A stretch of DNA of 64,000 bases from Undaria pinnatifida (Eukaryota; Sar; Phaeophyceae; Laminariales; Alariaceae): the NCBI GenBank assembly GCA_012845835.1, contig JABAKD010000016.1:22187182-22251181 (forward strand), given 5' to 3'. Each line of letters begins with the position of its first letter. Positions within the stretch are counted from its first letter, which is position 1. The position numbers and the translations under genes are program-made. The notes under the pieces are model-generated. The model saw only the letters and a list, made by a program, of their open reading frames with translations. It had not been told where the DNA came from and did no database searches. Positions 10,746-21,169 of the stretch are shown one piece after another.

Positions 10746-12661
10746 TTGATTTTTACTACCGCTTCTCACTCCACCTAAGACACTACGGTCATGCGTTGGG
10801 CCCAGTTCGCTGATTCCCAAAGCTAATTGCAAAGGAGGTGATGTGACAGGCGAATTATTTAATGATCTGCGCTTCTGTGATTACCCCGTCTCTCGTTCTG
10901 TTCGTTCTTGCGTTTTTATCAAACCTGTTCTTCGGCGACGAGCCGTTTAGATGCAGTTTAGGTTTTGTAAAGACTATATGTAGACTGTGTGATGTTTCCG
11001 ACTCGTAGAGACCTCAATTTGGAACCCAGCGAATATTGGTTTCATCTTTTGACAGCGTTTCGTATGTGAAAGCATATGTGGTTTTAGTGTGCGGACAGCT
11101 TTTTGTGTCCGCGTGGTTGTTGCTACACGTGTATGTTTTTGTTGATGTTCTAGGCTTTGTTATCGTGTTGTTTCAGAGTGGTGGTTTCGAATACGTGTTG
11201 ATTTACAGTGGTTGGGGGTGGGGCTGTTGTGCATATCTGGAAAACGTATTTGTGTACGCCGAGAAAACTTCTTCGGGGGGCAAAGAACGGAGTTGCGAGT
11301 GACGTTTGGGAATTTCATTGTTTCCCCTCGCGGTGTTTGTCAAGCATGGCTAAATGCATATTTATCCGTGAAGATGATCATGCAGTAACCAACCTTGAAA
11401 ACTATGAATTGTAGCGGTATCTAAATGTACTTATAATGCCGTTTCTTTTCATGGTTTGACTACGTATGTTATTTTTTTTGCTAAACTGTGTGGGTTGAAT
11501 ACAAATGCTGAGTGAGGCTAGGGTTAAGGCCTTAAAATGAAAGTTTACAAGAAGGTTCTATATATAAGTGGTCGATTTATTGAATACATTGTTTTGTACG
11601 AAGTAGTAGGTGTTTCATCAGTGCGATCGCTGGATCCCGACATGTTTGCGGGTGACATGTGAAGAGCTGTGGGTGGTTTTAACGCGACAGATATGTATTA
11701 AATGATTGGGGATAAAGCCGACGACTACCTTTTGAATTCCGGCGTGAAATAGACTCAGTAATGTTCGTTGGTTCTGTTGACCTTACATGTTTTGGCGTTA
11801 TTGTCGGTGTTGTTTATATTTTGAAACACTTCGGCTCTAGGTAGCGTGTTGATGTGTATATCATGAATGTATGTTTTGCGTTGTGATAACTGAGAGTCTG
11901 TTATAACTTTCATTCCTCAATCGACTTCGTCCAAAGGGCAAAAAAACCCATACATAGCAATATTAAAAGAGAACACTACTCATAATTGAATATTGTTGCA
12001 ATTCTCAGACTTATCGTAACAATCTTTGGTCACGTATTCACTAAAGATGTTGTAACCTGACGTACACAGCTCACTTCAATGCTTATATACACCCTCTTTT
12101 GAACCCACACACAAAGTAATCGACATTCAGTCCATACACACTTCCGTACTCATATACATCCGCTTCCCAACCCACAAACATCCCACAGTAGCATACTTTA
12201 TCTACACGCCTTTTCCGGTTAACTCAAATCCACGAGTCCATGGCATCACATTACACACACGTAACTCATATATCAACATGCTCACACACATTGATTACTC
12301 AAGTACGACGGTGCATTACACTCTCATGTTCTATGCCTACAGATATGCCTACCTCACTACGTTTCCTCTTATCCACACAAACACCGCCCCTATCTATCTA
12401 TTCCCATACACGGCTGGTGTTCATTTCTCTAAATGACACTTTGAAACATTAAACGTTTGCGGGAAAGGCGAAGTGGCTACTCTCATATATCATGTATAAC
12501 CTCTGTAATTCAATCGATAATTCTTAACAATCATGTAACGTACAAAGACGTACCCACTCATCACACAGCAGTCTATCATGCCAGGGTGCTTGACCTTCCC
12601 CTTCGATACATCTCCAAACTCCCTCTTAGACCAACCACCAATACTTTAACATTCAACCGTA
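10746..12661. other. Gene-free stretch left of the gypsy element
   Basis: AT-rich sequence with scattered short ORFs lacking codon structure or recognisable motifs. Several T-rich runs lie between 11040 and 11870. I see no repeat shared with the rest of the window. Confidence 0.4.
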
Positions 12662-13091
12662 TGGAACCTGATCTCTCACGGGGTCCCGGAGTCGAAGTGG
12701 AGAGGTTGGTCCCGGAGGTCTGGTACTCGTCGCGGATGGTCGGTAGTCGGAGCGGATAGGTCGTCGCAGAGCTGAAGTCGAAGCGGAGAGGGCGTCGCGG
12801 TACTGAGGTCCCTTGACGATCGTTCTCAACAGCGAACGCGACTGATAACCTTTCTTTCTTATATGTAGCAAGGAGATGCTAAGCCAGAGCTAGAGAGACC
12901 GTGGGCATATGCCCTTCGTTATGCGGCGGGATCATCATTCGGTGGCTGACCTTCCGGGGGCGGGTCAACGCCGTCTATGACGGGTGACGCCGTTCGCGAC
13001 CCGGGATCGTGTATTGCCTGACCGGTGACGTGTCCTCTCGCGCATGCGTGTACGCGATCTACGATAGGTATCTACGACCCTGTCTTCCACA
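12662..13091 (-). repeat. 3' LTR of the gypsy element
   Basis: Begins tggaacctgatctctcac and ends ctgtcttccaca on the plus strand, giving TG...CA ends on both strands. It aligns with 18699-19126 throughout, with about 25 differences counted by eye. Confidence 0.92.
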
Positions 13092-13104
13092 TCACCCCCC
13101 TCTG
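13092..13104 (-). promoter_or_regulatory. Polypurine tract
   Basis: Read on the minus strand this is CAGAGGGGGGTGA directly abutting the TG of the 3' LTR, the expected position and composition of the plus-strand priming site. Confidence 0.65.
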
Positions 13105-13836
13105 TATTCGCTGCAAGCCCATCTTAGCTAAGGATGGTTTTGTAGCGTTCATCGGGAGGATGTCGATTTTAGGAAACGGGGTGTCGATTTATCGGATCGA
13201 GACACAGCAGCTGTTATATGCGTGCATCCACTCCTTATAACTGACGTGTTTAGCAAACACGGGTGTGAAACACCGGGCCAGCGAAGATGTTTACATTTTT
13301 GAGCTTGCATGCTGACAGCGTGTACTGGAGTTGTATGGGGTTTCCAAATATTATCTCAACGCACGTATTCCGTGTGGCCACACGTACTGGTGCGCCCCTC
13401 GTGGTTGCTGTTCTGGGAACCACGGGCAGCGAAATTGTTTAGTGATTTCTCTTATGTGGGCGGGTCCGCCTAGATATTTTCACTCGGAGTCAGCTCAGTT
13501 GATCTAGGTGTCTCAACGTGTGACTCCGTCTTAGGTGGGGTGGAGTCGCGTGAAGCTCCTTTCCCCTGTGTGTTCTGTGTTCTAACAATTTTGTATGTGG
13601 CTACACGGTGGTGTTGCTGTTTAGTCCCGTTTAGAACAGAGTGCCGGGCACGGGCGTGAATTGTCACGCTTCTTACAGCCTCTCTCCGTTGGGTACAACA
13701 ATTTTCTTATCGTCTCCTTGCCCCCAGCTATTCCCACCGGAATGCCGGGTAGAGTACCCGTCAGATCATGGTCGACACGAGCGTGTACTGCCATGCCTGC
13801 TGGTGCTACTCTCATCACCGTTGTTGACTCTTGTGC
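13105..13836 (-). other. Untranslated 3' region of the gypsy element
   Basis: About 730 bp between the end of pol and the polypurine tract. No envelope-like ORF is visible; short frames on either strand lack motifs. Confidence 0.6.
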
Positions 13837-16245
13837 TTACAGCTGAGTCAACTGTGTTAGCCAGCTTGTTCGTCGTTCGGTTACGCCGCGGAGAATCTGA
13901 GAATCTATTTTGCGCTGTCTCAGTTCGTGCTCTTCCCTGCCTACTATACGCTTCCGTTTCCCGAGAGAAGGGAGGGGGGGCGGAGCAGGTAAGGTTATCG
14001 CGAGTTGCAAACCCTTTTGGGCTCGGTATGCGGCGATCAATTCGTGACATTGGGGTATTTCGTCCGCGCGATACTCGAGGTCGGATTCAGGGCCGTAACC
14101 TCGGAGTCTTGGGCGGTACTTGTAGTTGTGGGGGCTTGGTCTGCCAGGTCCCCTTTTATGATCTACTACCCTGTCTACGAAATAGGACTCAATTTTGGGT
14201 TGAGCCGCGTCTGGATGGTCCAACTCGGGTAGGGGAATGGGCTTCCCTAAAAACAATTCCGCCAGCTTCTCAAATTGAGGTGCGGGTGGTGTTTCCCGTT
14301 GATGGTAGGGCTTTATATGGGCTAGGTGGACTGACACTTCTCGGGTGTCGTTCGTTAGTCGTACTCTATACACCACTGGTGATAATTGTGAGCAGACGAC
14401 ATACGGTCCTCGCCATGGTAATAGCAGCTTTGGGTTGGGCCCATCCGAATCCTGGTACGGTCTGTACACGAGTACTTCCTGTCCAGGTTTGAACACCGGG
14501 TACGGTTTGAGTTTGCTATTTTGTTCTGCCTGCTTGTCTGCACGCGCGGTTAAGTTTCGGCGTGCGAGCTCAAAGGCGACTTGCAAATTGTCCCGTGTGT
14601 TTTGTGCGAGTTCCTCGGTGTCTGCTGTTCTTCCTACATGAGGAATACCGAGGATTATATCGACTGGGAGTCGGGGTTGTCTTCCGAACATTAAGATGAA
14701 TGGTGTCTCATGCATCGTTGCACTAAAGCTAGTGTTGTGCGCTAGCTGTACGAACGGTAAGAGAGTGGCCCAGTTTCTTTGATCGATTTCACTGTGCATT
14801 GCTAGCATGCTGTGCATCGTTGAGTGTACCCGTTCGGACACTGAACTACCCTGCGGCCGGTACGGCGTTGTGCGGGTCTTTTTGTATCCAAGTATTTGTT
14901 GCAGCTGGTATATCACCTTATTCTCGAATTCGGGGCCTTGATCACTATGCAAGGTTTCTGGTGGGCCGAAAATGCTGATTATTCTCTCGATTATGGCATT
15001 GGCTACTGTTTCGGCCGTTTTATTACGTACCGGCAGCAGTACCGTAAACCTCGTCAGGTGGTCCATCATGGAGAGAACGTATTTGCATTCTATCCCTGCG
15101 GCTGAAGTGGATACCGATTTGTACTCTACTAAGTCAACCGATATTGGTTGAAATGGCCGCTCGACAGGTAAATGGCCTGTCGGGAGCTTGGGTCTGTTGT
15201 GTGCTGTTTTTCGTCGTTGACAAGCTTGACATTTTTCGCACCACTCTCGTACGTCGCGGCTGATGGTGGGCCACCAATATTTCTGGCGGATTTTTTCATA
15301 AGTCGGGCGAGATGCGAGGTGTCCTCCGGATAGAACGTGATCGTGGTAGGCGTGCAGAATTAATCCAACAAGGGCCTCCGGTACTACGAGTTGATCGCGG
15401 AAGGTGCTTCGTTTTCGAAGATATCCCGGAAGGTACGATTTAAACAACAGCCCGTCCTGCACTGAATAGTAAGACATGGTTGTTTTCGTTTCTTTTTCGG
15501 GTAATGGTGCGTCTGTGTGCTGTATGTAATCGATGTACCGCCCGTACTCTACTCTTTGTGCTGAGCGGAGTTTTTCTTGATCGACGGAAATGAAAACATT
15601 TGTCGCGCTCACGAATACTGATTTCACGCTAAAGAGCTCTCTATCGCTGCGTACTGGTTCTAGGTTATCCAGTTCGTCGGCGGAGATCTGATATGGTCGG
15701 GGGGCACGAGCTGTTTGTAGCTTGGGGTCATCTGGCACATTGCGGCAAATGGGCGCGAGGGACGGCACAGCTACTTCTTGCTGGTGCTCGAACGCAAACA
15801 TTCGTGAAAGCGTGTCCGGTACGACGTGCAGTTTGCCTGGTTTGTGTTGGACGGTGAAGTCAAAAGACTGTAATGCTATTGCCCAGCGTGTTAACATGTT
15901 GGATGTATCTTGCATTGAGTATAGGTATCGCAGGGCCGCGTGATCTGTCACACACACAAAATGTCGTCCCCATAAATAAGGTCGCCAGTGCTGGATGGCC
16001 AAGACCACAGCATAACATTCTTTGAGCGTAGCGGAGTAGTGGCGCTGGCTGTCGTTGAAGCGTTGACTAAAGTATGCGATTATAACGAGGTCATCGTCTT
16101 TCTGCTGGGCGAGGAAGGCACCTGCACCTGCTTCTGAAGCGTCAACGTGTATCGCAAAGTCTTGAGAAAAATCGGGAAATTGAAGTACAGGCGCCTGAGT
16201 GAGTAATTGTTTCACTGTTGCGTACGCCTGATCGTGTTCTGGTCT
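13837..16245 (-). CDS. pol: Gypsy pol, 3' part: RNase H, integrase, chromodomain
   Basis: The frame is open for 803 codons after the amber codon at 16246-16248; the first Met is at 16215. Numbering from that Met, RNase H spans about 1-140 (acidic residues D25 in IHVDAS, E66, D91 in VTDHAALRYL, and PDTLSR). The integrase zinc domain has His 293/299 and CEKCQAC (Cys 326/329). The catalytic core has D361 (ISVDLVEY), D425 (HSDQGPEF) and E461 (SSVSERVH), a DD35E spacing. A C-terminal segment (WRGPYVV, about 600) precedes a chromodomain-like stretch, about 675-730 (IESYFVDRVVDHK, LRGYGPESDLEY), as in chromoviruses. All catalytic residues I can check are present. It is in frame with the RT part, so the original product was a single polyprotein of at least 1,300 residues. 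Confidence 0.93.
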   Translation of the reverse strand, partial: RPEHDQAYATVKQLLTQAPVLQFPDFSQDFAIHVDASEAGAGAFLAQQKDDDLVIIAYFSQRFNDSQRHYSATLKECYAVVLAIQHWRPYLWGRHFVCVTDHAALRYLYSMQDTSNMLTRWAIALQSFDFTVQHKPGKLHVVPDTLSRMFAFEHQQEVAVPSLAPICRNVPDDPKLQTARAPRPYQISADELDNLEPVRSDRELFSVKSVFVSATNVFISVDQEKLRSAQRVEYGRYIDYIQHTDAPLPEKETKTTMSYYSVQDGLLFKSYLPGYLRKRSTFRDQLVVPEALVGLILHAYHDHVLSGGHLASRPTYEKIRQKYWWPTISRDVREWCEKCQACQRRKTAHNRPKLPTGHLPVERPFQPISVDLVEYKSVSTSAAGIECKYVLSMMDHLTRFTVLLPVRNKTAETVANAIIERIISIFGPPETLHSDQGPEFENKVIYQLQQILGYKKTRTTPYRPQGSSVSERVHSTMHSMLAMHSEIDQRNWATLLPFVQLAHNTSFSATMHETPFILMFGRQPRLPVDIILGIPHVGRTADTEELAQNTRDNLQVAFELARRNLTARADKQAEQNSKLKPYPVFKPGQEVLVYRPYQDSDGPNPKLLLPWRGPYVVCSQLSPVVYRVRLTNDTREVSVHLAHIKPYHQRETPPAPQFEKLAELFLGKPIPLPELDHPDAAQPKIESYFVDRVVDHKRGPGRPSPHNYKYRPRLRGYGPESDLEYRADEIPQCHELIAAYRAQKGLQLAITLPAPPPLPSLGKRKRIVGREEHELRQRKIDSQILRGVTERRTSWLTQLTQL

Positions 16246-16248
16246 CTA
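16246..16248 (-). other. In-frame amber codon inside pol
   Basis: The minus strand reads GCT AAA CGT TAG AGA CCA GAA CAC. Both sides stay in one frame: RT ends in KEVAKR and RNase H continues RPEHDQAYATVKQLL. Gypsy proteins normally have Trp just before this (W.PE...AF..LK), so TGG to TAG is the simplest explanation. Confidence 0.9.
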
Positions 16249-17832
16249 ACGTTTAGCGACTTCTTTGGCGGCCTCTTTTTTCGTGAGGGCTACCAGGGGC
16301 GCTATGATACCGGCTAAGTTAGGTATAAACTTGCGCACAAAGTTAACCATTCCTAGCACTGACCGCAACTCCTTTATGGTTTTAGGCGTCGGCAAGTCAA
16401 CTATAGCTTTTACGCGATCCTCACCGATCCGAATACCGTCGGCCGTTAGTATGTGTCCTAAGTGTTTAACTTCTCGGGGGCCAAACTGTACTTTCGATGG
16501 TTTAAGGGTGAGGCCGGCTGCTTGCAAGGCTTGGAACATATTTTCGAGTAGCTGTAAGTGGCCTGTCCAGGTAGATGAACAACATATACAGTCATCCATA
16601 TAAACCAAGAGCCCACTTTTTGGACCAAAATGTGCAAAAGCTAGTGACATGATTCGCGAGAACAGAAACGGCGCGTTAGCTATACCGAAGGGTAGGCGTT
16701 TGAAAACCCACTTTCCGTTCTGCGTGACAAAAGCAGTTTTATCTTGTTCGCTCTCTGCTACTGGTATTTGGTGGTAAGCATTTTGTACGTCACACACAGT
16801 TATATAACGTGCTCCTCCGACCGTGTCAAGGTGGCTTTCTAAGTTAGGCATAGGCCACGATTTTTTGATCAGATTCTTATTTATGGTCGACCTGTAATCT
16901 ACGCAGAACCGTGGAGTGCCGTTTGATTTTGCGACAATAGTTACTGCGGAACCCAAGGGACTAGGGCGCTGTTCAATGATTCCTCCTTGTTCCATCTGGT
17001 TCACGCACTTGTAGATAGTTTCCTGTACGCGAGGGTTTGCACGGTACGGGGTTCTATTTACAGGCCGTGTTCCTGGTTCAAGAGGAAACGTTGCTTCGGC
17101 CAGGGTACATTTACCTAGCTCTTGAGGCGACAAGGAAAAAACGCTGCGATATTTCGTGCATAGAGACAGTACTTGTTCGCATTCGGCAGGTGTAAACGTG
17201 GTTTTATCAAATGCTCGAGTAAGTGCTGCACGAAGCTCGTTACGAGTGGATTCCGTTGTCTTGCTGTCTGTTTGAATTGCACTGGTCGTTTTGTTTAGGG
17301 CTACCGATACGGGCGCAATGTGACCTAGTAAGGTATTGCGTTTCAAGTATACGTATTGGTGGGACGGGTTCGCGATCTGGACCACTGCTGTTTTATCAGC
17401 GGCCGACCAGTGACTCACTGTACGAGCAACTATCATATTTTGAAAAGCTTCAGGTACGGCGGACGATTCGATGTCTTCGAACGTGACGATGAGTGGTTCA
17501 ACGAGTGCAGCAGTGGTTTCTGTGGGTGCTGTCGCTGACACTACTCGTACTGCCATCTCACTCTGGGGGGGGATGCAGCATTTGTATCGCAACAAGACTG
17601 GCACCGACTCTACATCAGTGCTAACTGTGACCACGGAGCACTGAGATGTCGCAGTGTTCTCGGGGCGCGCTGTAAAGTCTACTCTACGATGAGATGCTAT
17701 GATCGTCACTTGAGAGGTTTTGAATGACAATTGCTCTGTACTCCAGTCGAGGACACCTCCGAAGGCGCCCATGATGGTGTTATCGAGTAGCATAAAATCT
17801 GGCCCTAAAGAGGGCAATACGAAAGGGGCATA
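16249..17832 (-). CDS. pol: Gypsy pol, 5' part: protease end and reverse transcriptase
   Basis: The frame opens after a TGA at 17833-17835 without an ATG; a TTG lies at 17815. Residues about 1-30 (numbered from that TTG) look like the end of a retroviral-type protease (LPSLGPDFMLL, GGVLDW). The active-site DTG/DSG triad that should lie upstream is missing. RT occupies about 245-445 with RFCVDYR, ITVCDVQNAYHQIPV, LPFGIANAPFLFSR and the catalytic YMDD at 406-409, followed by the connection segment (KHLGHILTADGI, LRSVLGMVNFVRKFIPN). The RT core appears intact. The lost protease start and the amber codon after the last Lys-Arg suggest this copy cannot make a normal polyprotein unless readthrough or frameshifting occurs. 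Confidence 0.92.
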
Positions 17833-18305
17833 TCAGATTTTTTTATCGAAAATTTTGGGTCTTCGTTGTGGTTGTGGTTTGGGCTCGGGGGTGCTACAGC
17901 AGAGGTTGTACGTGCTGTGCGAGGTGCTTCTACCGCAGAGGTGTTACGTGCTGTCAGGGGGTTTGCGGGCAGTGCTTCTACAGCAGAGGTGTTACGTACT
18001 GTCAGGGGGTTTGTGGGCAGTGCTTCTACAGCAGGGGTGTTACGTGCTGTCGGGGGGTCTGGTTTAGAGTGGTCAGGGGGAGAGGTACGGCTGCTGTCAG
18101 AGCTACTCGACTGCTGTTGTATAGGCGTAGCAAGAGTCGTTGGGTGCTGCACGCGTTCAAAAACAACGTCGAGATTTTGCTGCGGCTGCGGTACTCCTCT
18201 CACCTCATCGACCTTCTCGTCGGAAGGCCCACTCACAGGCTTCCGGCTGTCCGGCAGCCCATCTCCAAGACCCACGCTGGCGGCGTGGTGCCGTCGAGCA
18301 TGCAC
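17805..18305 (-). pseudogene. gag: Gag C-terminal low-complexity remnant
   Basis: A 166-residue frame, one base off the protease-RT frame, with Gln/Ser/Pro/Thr-rich sequence and three copies of a 16-residue repeat (like NPLTARNTSAVEALPA). It ends PKFSIKKSDMPLSYCPL. No major-homology region and no CCHC zinc knuckle is visible, although gypsy Gag normally has them. An AAAAAAA run in codon register lies at about 17840, but slipping -1 there runs straight into the TGA at 17833. I read this as a deleted gag-protease junction, not a functional frameshift site. Confidence 0.5.
17928..18060 (-). repeat. 48-bp tandem repeat in gag
   Basis: About 2.8 copies of a 48-bp unit (gtgcttctacagcagaggtg as its start on the plus strand). 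The length is a multiple of three, so the protein frame is kept. Confidence 0.85.
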
Positions 18306-18619
18306 TTCTTGAGGAACGCGGCGGTCTCGACGCGGACGGGGTCGTGGCTCGGAAGGGCGCTTGGCGCGGCAAGGATGTCGTCTGCCAGTCTCGAGCCCTC
18401 CGCAACGGCTGCCCCGGCTGATACAGGCGTCGTGCTGAGCGCACCACCCTCATCTGCAGCGTCCCGCTGCTCCTCGTCGTCCACGGCCGGTCCGTCGGTG
18501 GGGGCGAGGGCCGCAAAAGAGTTCCCCGCCAGTGCGGGTGTTGGTTCCTCCGGCGGAGAAGGTGATGCCTTGCGGGCCTTCCCGCGGCTCTTTTTTGAGC
18601 GAGCTCCTGAGCGTGGCAT
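18233..18619 (-). pseudogene. gag: Gag N-terminal remnant
   Basis: ATG at 18619, 128 codons. It starts MPRSGARSKKSRGKARKASP, then an Ala/Pro/Asp-rich segment, then RVETAAFLKKCMLDGTTPPAWVLEMG before a stop. The neighbouring minus-strand frame takes over around 18233-18305, indicating a frameshift or deletion in mid-gag. It lies about 80 bp inside the 5' LTR, where gag should begin. Identification rests on position; sequence similarity is not conclusive. Confidence 0.5.
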
Positions 18620-18698
18620 GTTCTGTTTCTATTTTTCCGACGACAAACTTTATATAGGGTTTTATACAGGTTTGTTGTTCCGACGGTGGTCACAACTA

Positions 18699-19126
18699 TG
18701 GAACCTGGTCTCTCACGGGGTCCCGGGGTCGAAGTGGAGAGGGTGGTCCCGGAGGTCTGGTACTCGTCGCGGTGGGTCGGTGGTCGGAGCGGAGAGGTCG
18801 TCGCAGAGCTGAAGTCGAAGCGGAGAGGGCGTCGCGGTGCTGAGGTCCCTTGACGACCGTTCTCAACAGTGAACGCGACTGACAACCTTTCTTTCTTATA
18901 TGTAGCAAGAATGCTAAGCCAGAGCTCGAGTGACGGTGAGCTTATGCCCTTCGTCATGAGGCGGGATCATCTTTCGGTGGCTGACCTTCCGGGGACTGGT
19001 CAACGCCGTCTATGACGGGTGACGCCGTTCGTGACCCGAGATCGTGTATTGCCTGACCGGTGACGTGTCCTCTCGCGCATGCGTGTACGCGATCTACGAT
19101 AGGTATCTACGACCCTGTCTTCCACA
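18699..19126 (-). repeat. 5' LTR of the gypsy element
   Basis: Direct repeat of 12662-13091 with matching TG...CA ends (tggaacctggtctctcac ... gtcttccaca). Read on the minus strand it begins TGTGGAAGACAGGG. Promoter and polyadenylation signals cannot be placed with confidence. Confidence 0.92.
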
Positions 19127-19200
19127 CCAACGCTAGTATTTATAATAGTAGTATTCGAAAGTAAACCCACTAGACTACCGGGATGACCGGCTCTATATAA
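19127..19200 (-). repeat. SINE head fragment (tRNA-like)
   Basis: On the minus strand it reads CCGGTAGTCTAGTGGGTTTA and then CTTTCGAATACTACTA, close to the heads of the SINE copies at 28860-28935, 38040-38110 and 58050-58135. It is cut by the gypsy LTR, and its other half was not found next to the left LTR. Confidence 0.55.
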
Positions 19201-20185
19201 TTCACTGACCCGGCGGCGTACCAGGTTATATCATCGTGCCTGGTACTATAGGCCAGCCTCGTGAGTTCGATTCCCCCCGAGTGCGTACTCGAATACATAG
19301 CAGCTTGTGCACTAACTGATCTGCGGAAAGGGCGAGAGCGTGAGTAAGCAACACTCAATGAAAAATCGACGACCAGTGGGTGCTATACCCTATGCGCCAA
19401 AATAAATGAAGCCAATGACGGGGCGGTGAAATGGGAAGAACGACACCTGTGACCACGGCTTGTATGTCCAGAAGCTGAAAGATAGAAGTGTGCCAAACAA
19501 AATACTAAAAAACACTAGAACAGACGATCAATCAGCAGTCAGCAGCAAGGAGCACGTCAATTAGGAAGCAAAATACAAACCTATTTGACAGTTACGTACC
19601 AACACGACATTTTTCAATTAACCGGCAAACGACCACAGCAACGGAGTAAGAGACCACGGCAACAACAAAGGATGCCATCTACACACATTTCTCCAAACGG
19701 TATTTTCGGGGGAAACAAACACCAACAAACGCGATACGGAAAGGGATGCATGCCACCACTACTTCCTTCCGTGGATACTTGTCTACCTACTACCACCTTC
19801 GCGTGACGCAGCTTGACAACAGGACGAACTTGTGTTATACAACCCTGGAGGCCCCGGGGACGCGGCCACTCGCAATGCTGCTGTGTGGCTTTTCCTGGCG
19901 CAGGAATTGTAATCACTACTACATCCACCTCGTTTAGTCATGCGTACGCTTGCCACGTTTCTATCACATGTATGTATGTACGTGTACGTACCGAAATTCA
20001 ATAAGCAAATGCACTACTATGATCCCTACCGCAGTACGAGTACCATGGGGAACTTTTTACAGTAGTATTATTATTTGTTTTGGGACAAAATATGACGCCA
20101 ATTTGGAAGTAATGGCTTGCCAAGTTTGATTTTATCAATCTCGCCATATGTACATCAAAATCCGAGGAATAACTGGGGAGTACCG
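19201..20185. other. Spacer without recognised gene
   Basis: A B-box-like gagttcgattccccc occurs at 19262 and could be a tRNA-derived trace. Otherwise only short, structureless ORFs are present. Confidence 0.4.
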
Positions 20186-21010
20186 TTCAAAATTCAAAAT
20201 TTTGCGCGCTTCTCGCTTGGACGGCGGCCTTCGAACAAAATGATTTGACGGATATGTTCGGAAACCCGGTGCATGGATTAGAGACGTAGGGAGATGATCC
20301 TCGATGCCGCCATCGGGGCGTGCAGAAGACGTTAAAAATGAATATAATTTTTGCCACCCCCGGAGAGGATGATGGGAAGAGGAGGGGGGAAATGGAAGTG
20401 ATCAAGAGAGGCCCTCCCTCCCCCAACCTCGCCTCGTCACCGAAACATAAATAGCGACAAGCGCTCTCGTCCCATACTTAGATAATTCCACCGTACCACA
20501 CAACAAACCCAGGCGGCTAAGCGATACATACAGACCCTACCTTACGTACCATACTTCAGTCTCCTAATACGTGCGTATGAGGCCATATATGCCAATGTGA
20601 ATATTCCATTTCTCATTGTACTGATGAAGATGTATGTGGCACACGAGCAACTGTTCTTACGTGTATCATACAATAACAACTCATATCACGCACCAGTAAA
20701 TTTTGCTACTGGTGGCTCCATAGGTCACGTAAGTACAATACCAATATATATAGACTAGAACGTTTCCCCATCAATAGTGCGCCTGATGAAGTATCCATGC
20801 CTTTGTAAAGTAACATGCCACATACTGCAATACAGCAATGAAAATATTGCTCTCATGATTCACTCAATACCTTTGACGGCGTATCTCCCCAACCACCACA
20901 CTATTCCTTAGACGGCGAATGGCCCCGAACACAATACTCCATCGTACATATTATAGATTCAATGCGGTTCAAAAAAATCGACCATGATATCATAACTTCT
21001 CACAGCAAAA
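20186..21010. repeat. Inverted partner of 43.9-46.0 kb
   Basis: 20280-20440 matches the reverse complement of 45910-46010 (ccacccccggagaggatgatgggaagagga core). 20620-20720 matches the reverse complement of 45620-45720, and 20870-21010 that of 44140-44290 (ggcgtatctcccc, gatatcat). These blocks edge an inverted R1 copy on both sides, so they are probably part of one larger duplicated segment. Confidence 0.65.
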
Positions 21011-21169
21011 ATGCTACAGCACTGCCCACTGAGCTTTACTTGATCACTTTAATCAGGAACTCAGGGGATAGTGCTACTACATATATATAGATCGCCTCAC
21101 ATCCTCTACCAAACGAAGTAGTATATGCCTAACAAAGTAAAGTCACCATCGCGTTCAATAGTGGTGACA

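Larger units (their letters stand above)
12662..19126 (-). mobile_element. Ty3/gypsy chromovirus retrotransposon
   Basis: Two direct repeats of about 430 bp bound a minus-strand gag-pol region. The pol order protease end, RT, RNase H, integrase, chromodomain is diagnostic of Ty3/gypsy (Metaviridae) chromoviruses. The repeats are roughly 94% identical by eye, so the insertion is not recent. A purine-rich tract adjoins the left (3') LTR as expected; no convincing tRNA primer site was seen next to the right (5') LTR. Flanking bases (ccgta left, ccaac right) are not a matching target duplication. Gag and protease are truncated and pol has one internal amber codon, so this copy is probably defective. 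Confidence 0.93.

Noticed and set aside
17833-17845. Programmed -1 frameshift at AAAAAAA between gag and protease
   Set aside because: The -1 frame meets TGA two codons later, so it could not produce a gag-pol fusion.
17868-18957. Long frames on the plus strand and alternative minus frames over gag
   Set aside because: Shadows of the GC-rich gag/LTR region; they run through the LTR boundary and show no motifs.
19235-19300. Possible tRNA gene (B-box-like gagttcgattccccc)
   Set aside because: No acceptor stem pairing or convincing A box at the right distance; more likely a tRNA-derived repeat trace. A similar trace at 8130 was rejected for the same reason.
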